A stretch of DNA of 54,687 nt, taken from assembly GCA_016927315.1 (NCBI GenBank), contig JAFGMV010000026.1, positions 1 to 54,687 of the forward strand, written 5' to 3'. Origin of the DNA: Anaerolineales bacterium (GTDB lineage: Bacteria > Chloroflexota > Anaerolineae > Anaerolineales > Villigracilaceae). Positions 1-9,307 of the stretch are shown here, in pieces. The notes under the pieces were generated by a model that searched no databases, was not told the DNA's origin, and saw only the letters and a program-made list of their open reading frames with translations. How positions within the stretch are numbered: the stretch's first letter is position 1; the number at the start of each line of letters is the position of its first letter. The position numbers were made by a program, and so were the translations under genes.

Positions 1-83
1 AAGGGGGCGATGTGCGGCTTACAGACCGGCCTGAGGAGAAAGTTATATCAAAGGATGAAGTTGACCGGCCAGAACCCCCATAA
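1..83 (+). CDS. 3' end of an unidentified gene upstream of hypA (partial)
   Basis: Reading from base 3 gives 26 codons without a stop, ending at TAA 81-83. The visible tail is polar and charged, and includes the segment LTDRPEEKVISKDEVD. The other two forward frames are less protein-like: one stops after ten codons, and the other runs to base 126 with a less natural composition. The gene lies 94 bp before hypA on the same strand, so it could be a hydrogenase-related gene of the same operon, but nothing in these few residues identifies it. Confidence 0.45.
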   Translation, partial: GGDVRLTDRPEEKVISKDEVDRPEPP

Positions 84-177
84 GGGGAATGATATCAATC
101 TAATGTCTGGTTTGATTTTTGGTTAGACATGAAAGCAATCTTATTGGTAGTCTATTGATTGGAGCAGAACGCCAGCC

Positions 178-534
178 ATGCATGAACTCCCCGTTGCGCA
201 GTCAATCCTGGATATCGCCCTACGACATGCCAGGCAGGCCGGCGCCGCCCGAATTACCGACCTGTATCTGGTCATAGGAGACCTGGCCTCGGTAGTGGAC
301 GATTCGATCCAGTTCTACTGGGATACCATCAGTGCTGGCACGGCTGCCGAAGGCGCCACCCTGCATTTCAAACGTATCCGGGCTGAGATGCAGTGTATGG
401 AGTGTTTTGAGAAGTATCATCCTGGCAAGGATGATTTACTCTGTCCCAAATGCGGTAGTGTCGGGGTCAAGATCCTGGCCGGTGAAGAGTTTTACCTGGA
501 TTCGATTGAAGTGGATACCGAACCTGGTGAATAA
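178..534 (+). CDS. hypA: Hydrogenase maturation nickel metallochaperone HypA
   Basis: The 118-residue protein has the family's normal length and starts MHEL, with the His2-Glu3 nickel ligands directly after the initiator. Two CxxC motifs (CMEC near residue 73 and CPKC near residue 88) form the structural zinc site. HypA hands Ni(II) to the large subunit of [NiFe]-hydrogenase in the cytoplasm, working with the GTPase HypB, which is encoded next at 589. The start is fixed by the MHEL motif; a GGAG-type ribosome site lies about a dozen bases upstream. It is the first gene of the hypA-B-F-C-D cluster. Confidence 0.96.
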   Translation: MHELPVAQSILDIALRHARQAGAARITDLYLVIGDLASVVDDSIQFYWDTISAGTAAEGATLHFKRIRAEMQCMECFEKYHPGKDDLLCPKCGSVGVKILAGEEFYLDSIEVDTEPGE

Positions 535-588
535 TGTGGTTCTCACTCCTTGCGCGTGGTGAGACAATAAAGGAGATCAACTGGCTCT

Positions 589-1251
589 ATGAGTGAACGA
601 ATATCTGTCATAGAAAACATTATGAATGCCAATGACCACCTGGCAGATGATAATCACGCCAGACTGGATCAAGCCGGCGTCTTTGCGGTCAATTTGATGG
701 CCTCTCCCGGGGCAGGCAAGACTTCTCTGATCGAACAGACCCTGCCTCGCCTGGCAGAAAAGCTCAGGATCGGTGTGGTGGATGGGGACATTGCTACCAG
801 TCTTGATGCCGACCGGGCTGCGGCGGCCGGGGCACGCGCCAGTGTACAGATCAATACCGGCGGCGAATGTCACTTGGACGCGGTCATGCTGCAGCAGGCG
901 CTCAATCAGCTGGACCTAACCGATCTTGACCTGCTGATTGTTGAGAATGTAGGTAACCTGGTCTGCCCGGCTAGCTTCAAACTGGGGACCCATAAGAGTA
1001 TCCTGGTGGCCTCGATTGCTGAAGGGGATGATAAGCCCTATAAATACCCGGGCATGTACAGGGGAGTCGATGCACTGGTGATCAATAAGATTGACTTGCT
1101 GCCCTATATTGAATTCGATATGGAGTATTTCCGTAAAGGGGTCGAAGTACTCAACCCGGGTCTGGTTATTTTTGAACTCTCCTGCCGTACAGCGGAGGGT
1201 CTGGAACCCTGGCTGGAATGGCTGGCTGTCCAGGCCCAAAGCGGAAAATAG
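589..1251 (+). CDS. hypB: Hydrogenase maturation GTPase HypB
   Basis: This 220-residue SIMIBI-class GTPase has a P-loop GAGKTS near residue 44, a switch region with DGDIATSLDADR, the nickel/zinc ligands in GGECHLD, and NKIDLL for guanine recognition. It hydrolyses GTP to drive nickel delivery together with HypA. It lacks the N-terminal CxxCGC motif and the His-rich stretch seen in some HypB proteins, so it probably has no nickel-storage function. An AAGGAG lies 13 bases before the ATG. The stop falls 20 bp before the preferred start of hypF. Confidence 0.96.
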   Translation: MSERISVIENIMNANDHLADDNHARLDQAGVFAVNLMASPGAGKTSLIEQTLPRLAEKLRIGVVDGDIATSLDADRAAAAGARASVQINTGGECHLDAVMLQQALNQLDLTDLDLLIVENVGNLVCPASFKLGTHKSILVASIAEGDDKPYKYPGMYRGVDALVINKIDLLPYIEFDMEYFRKGVEVLNPGLVIFELSCRTAEGLEPWLEWLAVQAQSGK

Positions 1252-1271
1252 AAGTTGGTCTGATTGGATCG

Positions 1272-3599
1272 ATGACGAAGCAAGAATCTGGCGGCGCTGC
1301 CATCCATATTACGGGAGTAGTTCAAGGCGTAGGGTTCCGGCCGTTCGTATATGGCCTGGCCCGGCGCCTTGGCCTTTTGGGCTGGGTGCGCAATACCTCC
1401 TCTGGTGTGCATATTGAAGTGGACGGGTTCCGAGAGCAGTTAGATGTCTTTGTTAAGGCTCTCCGGGAAGAAGCCCCACCTTTATCACGGATCATTGATC
1501 TTCGGGTTTCCAACCAATCCCCAAAGGGATTCAAGACATTCGAGATCATTCACTCTGAGAGTTTGGAAGGCGGCTTCCAACCGGTCTCCCCGGATGTCAG
1601 TATCTGTCCGGACTGCCTGCGTGAGATGAATGATCCCAATGACAGGCGGTATCACTATCCATTCATAAACTGTACCAACTGCGGCCCGCGCTTTACGATC
1701 ATCAAGGATATACCTTATGACCGGTCAAAGACGACCATGGCAGATTTTGAGATGTGTGAAGACTGCGCCCGGGAGTATTCCGATCCTGCCGACAGGCGCT
1801 TTCATGCCCAACCGGTCGCCTGTCCGCTGTGCGGGCCTCAGATCTGGCTGGAAACTACGCAGGATACCCAGCCTTCCCCTGTCTCGGACGGTGACAAGGT
1901 TCTTTTGCGTGCCCAACTTCTGTTCAAGCAGGGCAAGATCATCGCTATCAAGGGCCTGGGGGGCTTTCATCTTGCCTGTGATGCTGCCAATCCACAGGCG
2001 GTTGCCCGACTGCGGGAGCGTAAACTGCGGGTCGACAAGCCGTTTGCTCTGATGATGCCCGATATTGAAACCATCAGGCAGTACTGCCAGGTAGATGATG
2101 CGGAACAAGCATTGCTGCAGTCGGTGGCTCATCCAATCGTGCTGTTGAAGCGCCGGGCTGGCTCATCCATAGCCAGTGAAGTTGCACCGGGGCAGGATAA
2201 CCTGGGGGTGATGCTGCCTTACACACCCTTGCATCACCTGTTGTTTTCCGAGAATGAAGCCAGACTGGTTGCCCTGGTAATGACCAGCGGGAATGTTTCA
2301 GAAGAACCGATTGCCACCAGGAATGAAGAAGCTCGTGAGCGCCTGGCGGAACTGGCGGATGCCTTCCTGATGCATGACCGTGATATCCACGTGCGCTGTG
2401 ATGATTCGGTAATGAGGGTTGTTTCAACTGGGAAAAGGCAGGCTTTGTACCCGCTCCGTCGTTCCAGGGGTTATGCACCCTTCCCGGTCAAATTGCCTTG
2501 GAAGACGGCTCCGCTGCTGGCTACGGGCGCCGAACTCAAGAACACTTTCTGTATTACCCACGGGGATTACGCTTTCTTGTCCCATCATATAGGTGATATG
2601 GAGAATTATGAAACCCTACAGTCCTTTGAGCAGGGGATTGAACACTACCAGCGCCTGTTCCGGGTAAAGCCCGAAATGGTAGCCTATGACTTGCATCCCG
2701 ATTACATGGCCTCTCGATATGCATTCAGGCGGGTTGAGCGGGATGGGATCGAGTCGATCGGTGTACAGCACCACCATGCCCATATCGCAGCCTGTATGGC
2801 TGAGAACGGTTTGGATGGCTCCGAACCGGTCATTGGCCTGGCCTGTGACGGGACAGGATATGGGATCGACGGCGCCATCTGGGGTGGGGAAGTGATGCTG
2901 GCCGATTACGCTGCTTTTCGTCGCAAAGCCCACCTGGACTATTTCATGCTGCCAGGTGGGGATGCAGCCATTAAGTCTCCGGCCCGCATTGCACTGGCGC
3001 TGCTCTGGCAGATGGAACTCGATTGGGATGAAAAACTGGCGCCGGTAAAACATTATTCCAAAGAAGACCGGGCTGTCTTGATTGGCCAGATGATCCATCA
3101 GATCAATACTCCCCAGACATCCAGCATGGGGCGCCTGTTTGATGCAGCTGCAGCCCTGGCGGGTGTACGGCAGGCGGTCAACTATGAGGCCCAGGCCGCC
3201 ATAGAGTTTGAAGCTCTGGCCGATCCTTCTGAGGAGAAGTGCTATCCATTTGAATTGGAACAGGGGAAAGCTGATATTGTCATCGGCCATAGAGTTGCTT
3301 TTCAGGCCTTGATCACTGATATTCACCTGGGGATCTCGCTGCCGGTTATTTCAGCCCGTTTCCATAATGGTTTGGCAGAAGTCTTGCGTGAAGTGAGTAA
3401 TCTTCTGCGGGAAGAAAGCGGTATTAGCAAAGTGGTGCTTTCAGGTGGAGTATGGCAGAATATCACCCTGCTCGGACGAACTATGTCACTGTTGCAGGGG
3501 GATGGTTTTACAGTATATATTCATCACGAAGTACCTGCAAATGATGGTGGACTGGCTTTGGGCCAGGCGGCCATTGCAGCTTATCGGTTGATTGGGTAA
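1272..3599 (+). CDS. hypF: Carbamoyltransferase HypF
   Basis: HypF makes the CN ligands of the [NiFe] centre from carbamoyl phosphate and ATP and passes them to HypE. The domains run in the canonical order: acylphosphatase (VQGVGFRPFVY near residue 15), two zinc fingers (CPDC...CTNC and CEDC...CPLC, residues 105-185), a YrdC-like domain, and a Kae1-like C-terminal domain with the metal-binding VQHHHAHIAA. An in-frame ATG at 1218 would overlap hypB by 34 bp. The ATG at 1272 gives an N-terminus that matches HypF proteins better and is preferred, giving 775 residues. The partner hypE is not in this window. Confidence 0.95.
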   Translation: MTKQESGGAAIHITGVVQGVGFRPFVYGLARRLGLLGWVRNTSSGVHIEVDGFREQLDVFVKALREEAPPLSRIIDLRVSNQSPKGFKTFEIIHSESLEGGFQPVSPDVSICPDCLREMNDPNDRRYHYPFINCTNCGPRFTIIKDIPYDRSKTTMADFEMCEDCAREYSDPADRRFHAQPVACPLCGPQIWLETTQDTQPSPVSDGDKVLLRAQLLFKQGKIIAIKGLGGFHLACDAANPQAVARLRERKLRVDKPFALMMPDIETIRQYCQVDDAEQALLQSVAHPIVLLKRRAGSSIASEVAPGQDNLGVMLPYTPLHHLLFSENEARLVALVMTSGNVSEEPIATRNEEARERLAELADAFLMHDRDIHVRCDDSVMRVVSTGKRQALYPLRRSRGYAPFPVKLPWKTAPLLATGAELKNTFCITHGDYAFLSHHIGDMENYETLQSFEQGIEHYQRLFRVKPEMVAYDLHPDYMASRYAFRRVERDGIESIGVQHHHAHIAACMAENGLDGSEPVIGLACDGTGYGIDGAIWGGEVMLADYAAFRRKAHLDYFMLPGGDAAIKSPARIALALLWQMELDWDEKLAPVKHYSKEDRAVLIGQMIHQINTPQTSSMGRLFDAAAALAGVRQAVNYEAQAAIEFEALADPSEEKCYPFELEQGKADIVIGHRVAFQALITDIHLGISLPVISARFHNGLAEVLREVSNLLREESGISKVVLSGGVWQNITLLGRTMSLLQGDGFTVYIHHEVPANDGGLALGQAAIAAYRLIG

Positions 3600-3619
3600 T
3601 ATTCGGAATGGAGTAAATT

Positions 3620-3886
3620 ATGTGCTTGGCTGTACCAGGAAAGATTGTTGCAATCACTGACAGGGATGGCCTTAAGATGGCCCGGGTCGATTTCGGTGGT
3701 ATTTTCAGGGAAACCTGTCTTGAGTATGTCCCCGAAGCAAAGATCGGAGATTACTGTGTTATTCATGTGGGTTTTGCGATCAGCTTGCTAAGCGAGTCGG
3801 AAGCGAAGGAAACGCTGGCTCTTCTCAGGGAAATCGAGAATATCGAAGAAGAGTTGGGTCCCGATCCGGAACAGGCCGCTACATGA
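3620..3886 (+). CDS. hypC: Hydrogenase assembly chaperone HypC
   Basis: This small 88-residue HypC/HybG/HupF protein begins MCLAVPGKI. Cys2 is the essential residue that binds the iron carrying CO and CN ligands and contacts the hydrogenase large subunit. It acts in a complex with HypD, whose gene starts at 3883 and overlaps the hypC stop by 4 bp (ATGA), which suggests translational coupling. A GGAG sequence precedes the start. Its acidic C-terminal tail is typical of the family. Confidence 0.96.
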   Translation: MCLAVPGKIVAITDRDGLKMARVDFGGIFRETCLEYVPEAKIGDYCVIHVGFAISLLSESEAKETLALLREIENIEEELGPDPEQAAT

Positions 3887-4983
3887 AGTATGTAACCGAA
3901 TACCGGGATGCCTCCCTGGTACGCAGTGTAATTGATGAGATCACTCGCACTGTCTCCAGGCCATGGACGCTCATGGAAATTTGTGGCGGTCAGACCCACG
4001 CCATTGTGCGCCATGGGATAGACCAACTGCTGCCGCCTGAGATAGAACTCGTCCACGGGCCGGGTTGCCCGGTCTGTGTAACTCCCTTGGAATTAATTGA
4101 CCGAGCCTTGATTATTGCCTCCCGGACGGATGTGATTTTCTGTTCATACGGTGACATGCTGCGAGTGCCTGGTTCCGGCCGGGATTTGTTCTCTGTGAAA
4201 GCCCAGGGTGGGGATGTGCGTGTGGTTTATTCACCGCTAGATGCAGTCAAACTGGCTCAGAAGCATCCTGAGAAACAGGTGGTGTTCTTTGCGATTGGGT
4301 TTGAGACCACTGCTCCGGCCAATGTGATGAGCGTTTTGCAGGCTCAACGACTAGGGCTACAAAATTACAGCATCCTGGTCTCTCAAGTACGTGTGCCCCC
4401 CGCTATCCGGGCTATTTTGAGTTCCCCGACAAACCGGGTTCAGGGCTTTCTCTTGGCCGGGCATGTTTGTGCCGTGATGGGGTATTGGGAATATCCACCC
4501 CTGGCAGACGAGTTTAAAGTGCCTATGTCGATCACTGGGTTTGAGCCCCTGGATATCGTTCAGGGTATCTTGACCAATGTTCGTCAGTTGGAGGCTGGGC
4601 AGGTGGATGTCCAGAATGCTTATACCAGAGCGGTCACCCGGGAGGGAAATCAAGTCGCTCAAAAATCGATCGATAAGGTTTTTATGGAGTGTGACCGCAA
4701 GTGGCGTGGTATTGGTACCATTCTAGTCAGCGGCTGGTGTCTGCGGCCGGAGTTTGACCGGTTCAAAGCCGAGAAACGATTTGATGTGGGCGAGATCCAC
4801 ACGGAAGAATCTCTGGTATGTATTGCCGGGCAGATCCTGCAGGGACTGAAGAAGCCGCATGATTGTCCTGCATTTGGTACCGAATGTACCCCCGAAAATC
4901 CGCTTGGCGCAACCATGGTCTCTTCTGAAGGGGCCTGTGCAGCATATTATCGCTACGGGCGAGTGAGCCTCCAAAATGACTGA
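3883..4983 (+). CDS. hypD: Hydrogenase Fe(CN)2CO assembly protein HypD
   Basis: This 366-residue protein has the full HypD signature: CGGQTH (near residue 33), GPGCPVC (near 60), [15 protein letters not shown], and C-terminal cysteines for the [4Fe-4S] cluster. HypD is the scaffold on which HypC-bound iron receives its CN ligands from HypE/HypF. The gene overlaps hypC by 4 bp. Its own 3' end overlaps the next gene by 8 bp, so the beta-propeller protein is transcribed and probably translated with the maturation genes. Confidence 0.96.
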   Translation: MKYVTEYRDASLVRSVIDEITRTVSRPWTLMEICGGQTHAIVRHGIDQLLPPEIELVHGPGCPVCVTPLELIDRALIIASRTDVIFCSYGDMLRVPGSGRDLFSVKAQGGDVRVVYSPLDAVKLAQKHPEKQVVFFAIGFETTAPANVMSVLQAQRLGLQNYSILVSQVRVPPAIRAILSSPTNRVQGFLLAGHVCAVMGYWEYPPLADEFKVPMSITGFEPLDIVQGILTNVRQLEAGQVDVQNAYTRAVTREGNQVAQKSIDKVFMECDRKWRGIGTILVSGWCLRPEFDRFKAEKRFDVGEIHTEESLVCIAGQILQGLKKPHDCPAFGTECTPENPLGATMVSSEGACAAYYRYGRVSLQND

Positions 4984-6043
4984 CCTGCGTTCCGGTCGTA
5001 TCCTGTGGCTGGGGTTGGTGGGATCCATGTTTGGTGTGGCACTGGCCTTTTTGTTTTTCATTGTACTTCCTGGATTTCAGCGTTTGAACACTACAGTTCC
5101 GGTGGTCACATCCTCTCCGGACCTGTTGTCCACGCTTCAGGCCGTCACCCCCGACCAGGCAGATTCGGCTACACCGGTTCCCGTTTCCCAGACGGCCAGC
5201 GCTGCTTCACCTGGCTATGCAGATGGCCTGACCGGCAGGATTGCCTTTACCTGTCAGGTAAACAAGGTCCAGGCCAGTGACCAGATCTGTATTATGAACG
5301 CAGATGGGTCCGGGTACCGCCGGTTGACCACTGATAATGGGCGGCGGCATTTCTATCCGTCAATTGCACCGGATGGACAGAGTGTGGTCTTTTCCGCCTT
5401 TCGGGATGAGAATATCTATGAGATCTATGAAGTCAGCCTGGATGGCGTCCTGACAAAGGTGACAGATGGCCTGGGTGTCTTGACTGCCCCAGAAATATCC
5501 CCGGATGGCAGCTTGATCGCTTTCACCCGCTGGATGCAGACTTCGGATACCCATGCTGTCTGGGTGGTTGATCGTGATGGGGAGAACCCGCGTGAGGTAA
5601 CTAGCCTGGGCTGGGATCCAACCTGGTCTCCGGATGGGAGCCAAATCCTCTTTATGTCTAACCGGGGTGGAACGCCCCAGCTTTATGTGGTTGGATTGGA
5701 CGGCAGTGGTCTGCGGCAGGTGGCTGACCTGCCAGACTTGCGCGGACGCAGCGACTGGTCGCAGCTTGGTCAGATTGTAACTTATTCGGGTAAGCCCTGG
5801 CAGCGGGAGTTATTTCTCATGGCGATCGACGGTTCTGGTGTTCACCAGATTACGCCCGCAGGAGGGAACAGCCAGGGTCCCAGTTTTTCACCCAATGGTC
5901 AGTGGGTTGCATTTACATCTTATTATGATCATAAAGGGGATATCCATGGATGCGAAATCTATATCATGCGCATCAACGGCACTGATTTACGGCGCCTGAC
6001 CGACAACGAGTATTGTGATTGGCAGCCGCGTTGGGGGCCTTGA
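4976..6043 (+). CDS. Membrane-anchored TolB-like beta-propeller protein
   Basis: The 355-residue protein has one N-terminal membrane segment (about residues 9-30), a Ser/Thr/Ala-rich linker, and then at least five PD40/WD40-like repeats. Typical repeat pieces are [27 protein letters not shown] and [10 protein letters not shown]. These repeats form a TolB-type beta-propeller outside the membrane and usually bind proteins or glycans. The gene starts inside hypD, which suggests coupling to the hyp operon, but no role in hydrogenase maturation is known for the family. Its TGA stop abuts the stop of the convergent MBOAT gene. Confidence 0.8.
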   Translation: MTDLRSGRILWLGLVGSMFGVALAFLFFIVLPGFQRLNTTVPVVTSSPDLLSTLQAVTPDQADSATPVPVSQTASAASPGYADGLTGRIAFTCQVNKVQASDQICIMNADGSGYRRLTTDNGRRHFYPSIAPDGQSVVFSAFRDENIYEIYEVSLDGVLTKVTDGLGVLTAPEISPDGSLIAFTRWMQTSDTHAVWVVDRDGENPREVTSLGWDPTWSPDGSQILFMSNRGGTPQLYVVGLDGSGLRQVADLPDLRGRSDWSQLGQIVTYSGKPWQRELFLMAIDGSGVHQITPAGGNSQGPSFSPNGQWVAFTSYYDHKGDIHGCEIYIMRINGTDLRRLTDNEYCDWQPRWGP

Positions 6044-7456
6044 TCAAAATCCCTGGTATACAAATCCGGAGAGATTGCTCATCTTGCCAGCCAGCAGTAA
6101 TAACAACAACAGCGCCCCTGCAAGCGCCCAGATTTTTGTTGCCTGTTTCCAACCCAGGAAAAATGCATCGGGTTCATTTCTGTATTCCTGCCAGTCGGTC
6201 CACAGGGAGAAAATGACCAGCAGCGACAGATCAATCAGTGTGATCGCCGGGAAGTTTAGATGTGCAGAAATCGGGCCTCGGAAGAAATCCAGGGCTGTAA
6301 GGGTGCTGCTGGCAGAGAAGGGTACCCAGGTAGCTGTTACCAGGATGAATACCAGTAGCCAAGTCAGGCTGTTTCTAAGCGAGAAGCCCGCAGTTGGGGC
6401 TGTTCGTCCTTCCAGTTTCAGCAGCTGGTCAAGGATCAGGTAGAAGCCATGCAGGCAGCCCCACAGCAGCATGGTGATGTAAGCACCGTGCCAGTATCCG
6501 CTGACAAGCATCGTTATCAGCGGCGGGAAAGCCATTGTGACTAGGTCGGGCGCCCGGTGTTTCAACAGCCAGCGTCGGGTGGGGTAGAAGGTGTAATCCC
6601 TAAGCCAGTGAGAGAGGCTGGTATGCCAGCGGTTCCAGAAGTCACTGAAAGAGTGTGCAAAGAAGGGCTGACTGAAGTTAGACGCTAGTTCAATACCCAT
6701 CAGGCCGCTGAGACCGCGTACGATAGAAGTGTATCCGGCAAAGTCGTTGTACAACCCAAAGGCAAAGACCAGCAGCCAGATGAGTCTTTCCAGGATCGAG
6801 TATTCCAGTGGGTGGGTGAAGATATCTATGGGACGCAGATAGTTGAGATGGTCGGCGATGATCACTTTTCGCAGGAGACCGATTACGATCAGCCCGATAT
6901 TCCGACCGGCTGCTGTATTATTTACGATCCTACCTTTTTCGATTTGTGGAAGGAAGTCGCGTGCTCGTTCAATTGGACCGGCCAGCAATTTTGGGAAATA
7001 AGCCAAATAAAGTGCAAAATCAACCAGGTTTTCTGTTGGGGTTATCTGTCTTCGGGAAACGTCGATCAGATAGGAGATAGCTTGCAGGATATAAAAAGAA
7101 AAGCCGATTGGAAGCAGAATTCTGGTGGAGAGTGCGCCATCCCAATTCAGTAGAAAGTGACCCAACAAGCCTGGTCCGTATGGACCGGCAATGAGTTTCA
7201 TTATTCCAAAAGAACCTGCATTGACCAGGATACCGGGAACCAGCCAGGCTTTCTTCCCCTTCCCGATCTGTATGGCCAGCCAGTAATTGACCAGGGTTGC
7301 TCCAGCCAGAACCATCCCATATTGCCATCCAAACGACAGGTAAAAAACATAGGATACCAACAGCAGCCAGAAATTCTGAGCTCGCTGGCTGAGTAGGTAA
7401 TAAACAGCCAGCACGATCACTGCAAAGATCAGGAATGATAGTGAAATAATTTCCAT
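6044..7456 (-). CDS. MBOAT family O-acyltransferase
   Basis: This 470-residue polytopic membrane protein has about ten hydrophobic segments and the MBOAT signature SGYWHGAYITMLLWG followed by LHGFYL, which contains the catalytic histidine. Members such as AlgI and DltB carry acyl groups across the membrane for transfer to alginate, teichoic acids or other surface glycans. The ATG at 7456 follows the stop of the SGNH-like gene by only 2 bp, so this start is preferred over a non-canonical upstream one. The pairing with an SGNH-like partner resembles AlgI with AlgJ/AlgX and DltB with DltD. The substrate cannot be told. Confidence 0.88.
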   Translation of the reverse strand: MEIISLSFLIFAVIVLAVYYLLSQRAQNFWLLLVSYVFYLSFGWQYGMVLAGATLVNYWLAIQIGKGKKAWLVPGILVNAGSFGIMKLIAGPYGPGLLGHFLLNWDGALSTRILLPIGFSFYILQAISYLIDVSRRQITPTENLVDFALYLAYFPKLLAGPIERARDFLPQIEKGRIVNNTAAGRNIGLIVIGLLRKVIIADHLNYLRPIDIFTHPLEYSILERLIWLLVFAFGLYNDFAGYTSIVRGLSGLMGIELASNFSQPFFAHSFSDFWNRWHTSLSHWLRDYTFYPTRRWLLKHRAPDLVTMAFPPLITMLVSGYWHGAYITMLLWGCLHGFYLILDQLLKLEGRTAPTAGFSLRNSLTWLLVFILVTATWVPFSASSTLTALDFFRGPISAHLNFPAITLIDLSLLVIFSLWTDWQEYRNEPDAFFLGWKQATKIWALAGALLLLLLLAGKMSNLSGFVYQGF

Positions 7457-7458
7457 AT

Positions 7459-8508
7459 TTATTTCAGGGTATCCATGGGTATCTGATCGGCTATTTGGGT
7501 GGCTGCCCAGATGCTGAAGATTTCGACGCCATCCGCATTCAGATGCAGGCGATCCCACCAATAAGGGTCCGGTATCTGTTGTGATAGTGTGCGAGTTTCC
7601 CAGAATTGGATTCCCTGCCCGGCAAGGATTTCCTGGATGGGGTTTATAAATTTTTCTTCGTATTCAGCTTCGCTGCCAAGGTAGTTCGGCAGTAACGGTG
7701 GATAGAAGGGGGCTTCAACGAAGATGATGGTTGTCTCACTGCTGTTCAGATTGGCGATTTGTTGGAATTCCTCCAGGCGCTTTTTAGGCATGCTGAAGTC
7801 AGGCCAGATGATCTTCTCCAGGTCTCCCCAGTCATCTCGGCGGCCATCTAGGGGAGAAAACCCGTTGTGGCTGACAAGTTGATATTCATTGATCATCTTC
7901 TGACGGTTTCCGGGAACAAGCCAGTAGTTCAGGGTCAGGGAATAGCGATAAGAGTAGGAGTTGTTAAGTGCCCAGCATTGGGTCGAGAACGCACCCAAGT
8001 CGCATTCTATCCAAGCAGCATTTCTGAGTTGTTCGGAGAACTCTCCCTGGCGGCTGATGAAATCACGTGCGGTCAGCACGTACAGGATCAATTTGGGGTG
8101 GTAGCGTCGTTTTAGAGCGGTAGTCATATTCCCGGCACTATCCATTGTTAACGCTGGCATGCCAAAATTAAAACATTGAATTTCCAGACCGGTCTGTTGT
8201 TCGTAGGCTTGTTCGATCATATCAGGGTCGAGCCCATCATTGGCGACCGAGCTGCCCACGATCAGGCAAGTAGGTGAACCTTTTTGCCTGATCTGTTGCT
8301 CAAGGTAATATGTTTTGCTGTCGAACACGAAATTATCGGCGCCGGTGCTGGGGGGCGGAAAGAAATATCCAATTGGGGTGCGGGCAATGATTTCAGCCAG
8401 CAGCACCAGCCCAATCAATAAAGCGGCGAAGGTCAGCAAACCCTTCGCCAGCGGCGTTTTTTGGATATTTTTCAGGTCGAGAGTTTCAGGGGCAATGATC
8501 TTTGACAT
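7459..8508 (-). CDS. Membrane-anchored SGNH/DltD-like acyl-transfer partner
   Basis: The protein (about 349 residues) has one N-terminal membrane segment (LLTFAALLIGLVLLAEII). It then has an SGNH-like block I with Ser in IVGSSVAND, a C-terminal DRLHLNADG that fits the Asp-x-x-His catalytic pair, and a predicted extracytoplasmic fold. It lies directly upstream of the MBOAT gene, so it probably completes O-acylation of a surface polymer. The start is uncertain: ATG at 8508 leaves a 13-bp gap to the previous gene, while TTG at 8541 would overlap it by 20 bp. Neither has a good ribosome site. Confidence 0.72.
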   Translation of the reverse strand: MSKIIAPETLDLKNIQKTPLAKGLLTFAALLIGLVLLAEIIARTPIGYFFPPPSTGADNFVFDSKTYYLEQQIRQKGSPTCLIVGSSVANDGLDPDMIEQAYEQQTGLEIQCFNFGMPALTMDSAGNMTTALKRRYHPKLILYVLTARDFISRQGEFSEQLRNAAWIECDLGAFSTQCWALNNSYSYRYSLTLNYWLVPGNRQKMINEYQLVSHNGFSPLDGRRDDWGDLEKIIWPDFSMPKKRLEEFQQIANLNSSETTIIFVEAPFYPPLLPNYLGSEAEYEEKFINPIQEILAGQGIQFWETRTLSQQIPDPYWWDRLHLNADGVEIFSIWAATQIADQIPMDTLK

Positions 8509-8521
8509 GCGGGTTGGTTGT

Positions 8522-9280
8522 TCAATCTTTTCTATCCCCAAACGGGATGAAGGTTTCCGGTGAAAAGCCAGTGAAAAAGGTCAGGGTTTGTTTCCAGGTT
8601 TGACGTTCTTCCTGCGTGAGCGGGTCGGTTTTGTCGTAAGAATGCTTGGTGATATAGCTTTTCATGATCGGGATACGGTATTCCAGCCGGGAAAGAGCAT
8701 CTTCATGCAGCAACCGGGCAGCCTCCGGATAATCGACTGCAAAGTCGTCCATGATCATCCGCAGATGGAACAGGCACAGACCATCAGATGCTTTGTAGCC
8801 GGTTTGCCATTCTTCCGGGTTCCGGGTGTATTCGTTGAGGAAGGTGGGAATTGCATAGTACACTGCATCCTCGCCGATCTCACACACACGGCATGTTTCA
8901 CTGGTATTGCGGGTGACTTTTCGTTTTAACCCAAGGCAGTTGGAGATAGTGTCCAGCCAATTGCGCAGAGCAGCTGACTGCCTGGTAGTTGGTTTCCAGT
9001 CCTTGATCTGCTTGATGATCTCTCGTGAGAGATGCTCATACAGGATGGTTGTCCCCAGCGCCTCGCCGTAGTTCTCGGTTTCGATCTTAGCCATCAGGTG
9101 GATATGCCGGGGACAGAACCCCAGCGATTCCACGAATTCTTCCCGCCTTTTCGGTTCATTGACGCTCATGTATATAAAATGATCCAGGTATTTGATGACC
9201 GCGATGTTGTAATGGTTGCAGAGTATACAACCCGGCTGCTTAAGGGCTTCAGCTAATCGATTGGCGGCCAATGCGACCAT
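8522..9280 (-). CDS. Cysteine-motif protein, DUF6062-like
   Basis: The 252-residue soluble protein has three Cys/His groups: CILCNH near residue 18, GFCPRHIH near residue 53, and CRVC near residue 130. Their spacing suggests a metal or Fe-S site, or a redox site. The protein resembles the uncharacterised DUF6062 family, from memory and not from a search. An AGGAG ribosome site lies 8 bases before the ATG. It is the second gene of the recJ operon, 27 bp after recJ. No function is known. Confidence 0.6.
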   Translation of the reverse strand: MVALAANRLAEALKQPGCILCNHYNIAVIKYLDHFIYMSVNEPKRREEFVESLGFCPRHIHLMAKIETENYGEALGTTILYEHLSREIIKQIKDWKPTTRQSAALRNWLDTISNCLGLKRKVTRNTSETCRVCEIGEDAVYYAIPTFLNEYTRNPEEWQTGYKASDGLCLFHLRMIMDDFAVDYPEAARLLHEDALSRLEYRIPIMKSYITKHSYDKTDPLTQEERQTWKQTLTFFTGFSPETFIPFGDRKD

Positions 9281-9307
9281 AAGATTTCTCCTGGCGATAC
9301 GAGGATT

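Noticed and set aside
1218..1271. Longer N-terminus of hypF starting inside hypB
   Set aside because: It adds residues not typical of HypF; the ATG at 1272 gives the usual N-terminus.
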